Shown: one piece after another, positions 63,166 through 64,000 of the stretch | How the letters are laid out: the number at the start of each line of letters is the position of its first letter | Position numbering within the stretch: the first letter of the stretch is position 1 | Source of the DNA: Prochlorococcus marinus XMU1410 | GTDB taxonomy: Bacteria > Cyanobacteriota > Cyanobacteriia > PCC-6307 > Cyanobiaceae | Assembly: GCF_017696085.1 (NCBI RefSeq) | Contig: NZ_JAAORH010000001.1 | Location: 839,855-903,854, forward strand | Reading direction: 5' to 3' | Length of the DNA: 64,000 nucleotides | Notes under the pieces: model-generated | The model's database searches: none | The model's input: only the letters and a program-made list of their open reading frames with translations | What the model was told of the DNA's origin: nothing | Position numbers and translations under genes: made by a program

Positions 63166-63645
63166 ATGCAAGTTGACGTACAAAATACTAGTGTTCTTTC
63201 CGCAGATGGATCATCCATAAAACTAGGTGAATATTCAGGGGAAGTAATTTTAGTTGTTAATGTAGCTAGTTATTGCGGAAATACAGCTCAGTATGAGGAT
63301 CTTCAAAAGCTTCATGATTTATATTCAAGCAAAGGCCTACGAATACTTGCATTCCCTTGTAATGATTTCGGGAAACAAGAACCCGACTCTCTTTCAGAAA
63401 TAAAAGATTTTTGCACAACAAAATATGGAGTTAAGTTTGAAATCTATGAAAAAGTTCATGCCAAAGGCAACACCACAGAACCATACACGACCCTTAACAA
63501 AGTTGAACCTGAAGGAGATGTTGAATGGAATTTCGAGAAGTTTCTGATAGGGAAAGATAGTAAAGTAATTGCAAGATTCAAGCCAGGTGTTAAACCCTTT
63601 GACGAAAACTTAATAGCAGCTATAGAAGTAGCTTTAGATTCATAA
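63166..63645 (+). CDS. gpx: glutathione peroxidase
   Basis: 159 aa thiol peroxidase. The catalytic Cys is in NVASYCGNTAQY; Gln in FPCNDFGKQEPD and Trp-Asn in VEWNFEKFLIG complete the catalytic tetrad pattern, and a further Cys lies in IKDFCTTKYG. Cys in place of Sec is normal in bacteria. It reduces hydrogen and lipid peroxides with glutathione or thioredoxin. Divergent from the small gene at 63020. Confidence 0.93.
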   Translation: MQVDVQNTSVLSADGSSIKLGEYSGEVILVVNVASYCGNTAQYEDLQKLHDLYSSKGLRILAFPCNDFGKQEPDSLSEIKDFCTTKYGVKFEIYEKVHAKGNTTEPYTTLNKVEPEGDVEWNFEKFLIGKDSKVIARFKPGVKPFDENLIAAIEVALDS

Positions 63646-63775
63646 CAACCTTCTTATAATTCAAATCAAAATATTTAAAATAAAGACTTTTTAATTAAAA
63701 AATAAGCAAATTATTTTAAAATTTTCCTTTTTTAGGATTCATGCTTGTCTAGTATTCTTTAGTTTATTTTAAGTC

Positions 63776-64000
63776 TTATTTATTATCAGAATCAACTTCT
63801 ACGTCTATTATTTCATCTTTAACAATTCTTTTTTTAGGTTTAATTGATTTTACCTCTAGCTCTATTGCCTCTTCTTTAACTTCACTTTCTTCTGGTTCCT
63901 CTAATTTTTCTTCTGACTCTATTCTTTCTTCTTTAACTTCACTTTCTTCTGGTTCCTCTAATTTTTCTTCTGACTCTATTCTTTCTTCTTTAACTTCACT
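63776..64000 (-). CDS. C-terminal part of an acidic tandem-repeat protein (cut by window)
   Basis: 75 residues, reading in frame from the window edge, stop TAA at 63778-63776. Two full 19-residue units SEVKEERIESEEKLEEPEE, then a partial third unit, precede a basic end (KPKKRIVKDEIIDVEVD). Highly charged, probably disordered or coiled coil. The function is not readable and the N-terminus lies outside. Confidence 0.75.
   Translation of the reverse strand, partial: SEVKEERIESEEKLEEPEESEVKEERIESEEKLEEPEESEVKEEAIELEVKSIKPKKRIVKDEIIDVEVDSDNK
63869..64000 (-). repeat. 57-bp tandem repeat encoding a 19-residue unit
   Basis: Period 57 bp: the decamer TAACTTCACT recurs at 63877, 63934 and 63991. Two whole copies (63887-63943, 63944-64000) are nearly identical, and a partial copy (63869-63886) keeps SEVKEE before diverging. 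The array continues past the right edge. Confidence 0.9.

Overview
The window is a very AT-rich (about 30% GC by eye), tightly packed bacterial chromosome segment. It reads as a high-light-adapted Prochlorococcus or a very close marine picocyanobacterium. The evidence is chlorophyll synthesis genes (acsF, chlH), a probable Psb30, Ycf20 and many cyanobacteria-only families (DUF565, DUF2996, DUF3038, DUF4335, DUF2949, DUF3318, CGLD27, DUF2862, DUF3303). Proteins are small, and there are many lone-helix microproteins of 25-60 aa, most too short for ordinary gene callers. No phage, insertion sequence, CRISPR array or plasmid element was seen.

Layout. 0-2 kb: small proteins of unknown function, with a gene tail cut by the left edge. 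2-7 kb: 2-Cys peroxiredoxin, a membrane protein, an FtsH-like AAA+ protein with a broken zinc-protease motif, ribosomal L32, Ycf20, a HAD phosphatase, Psb30. 6.7-10 kb: a YkgJ Cys-cluster protein, two half-size GDT1/UPF0016 Mn/Ca transporter genes, and an RNase II/R-like protein that seems to lack the catalytic aspartates. 10-20.5 kb: acsF, tldD-tldE, fmt, terC, mfd. 20.5-25 kb (mostly minus strand): DUF4335-DUF3038-DUF2949 cluster, UbiH-like hydroxylase, dapB. 25-33 kb: chlH, folP-tpiA, S4 protein, ABC half-exporter. 33-39 kb: carB, DUF3318-rsfS-CGLD27-asparaginase run, initiator tRNA. 39-43 kb: ABC-2 exporter operon (ATPase plus two permeases). 43.3-43.5 kb: a likely small structured RNA with a strong terminator. 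43.6-57 kb: an accessory stretch with a TauE/SafE permease, HNH protein, PRTase plus nucleoside deoxyribosyltransferase pair, rpsU, HhH protein, P-loop kinase, renalase-like flavoprotein, MTHFR-like barrel, S51 peptidase and microproteins. 57-64 kb: M1 aminopeptidase pepN, purT, glutathione peroxidase, and the end of a gene with 57-bp tandem repeats.

Links between genes. AcsF and ChlH act in the same chlorophyll branch. TldD/TldE form a known protease pair and overlap or abut fmt. Rps21, L32, RsfS, fmt and initiator tRNA serve translation. Peroxiredoxin and glutathione peroxidase handle peroxides.

Most unusual points: two apparent pseudoenzymes (FtsH-like and RNase II-like); two genes whose conserved or signal-peptide N-termini begin at ATT or ATA, one behind a strong Shine-Dalgarno; a microprotein gene needing a one-base correction in a T tract; a candidate sRNA at 43.35-43.47 kb; and a short leader ORF whose stop overlaps the TTG start of rpsU. 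Family names rest on motif and memory recognition without database searches.
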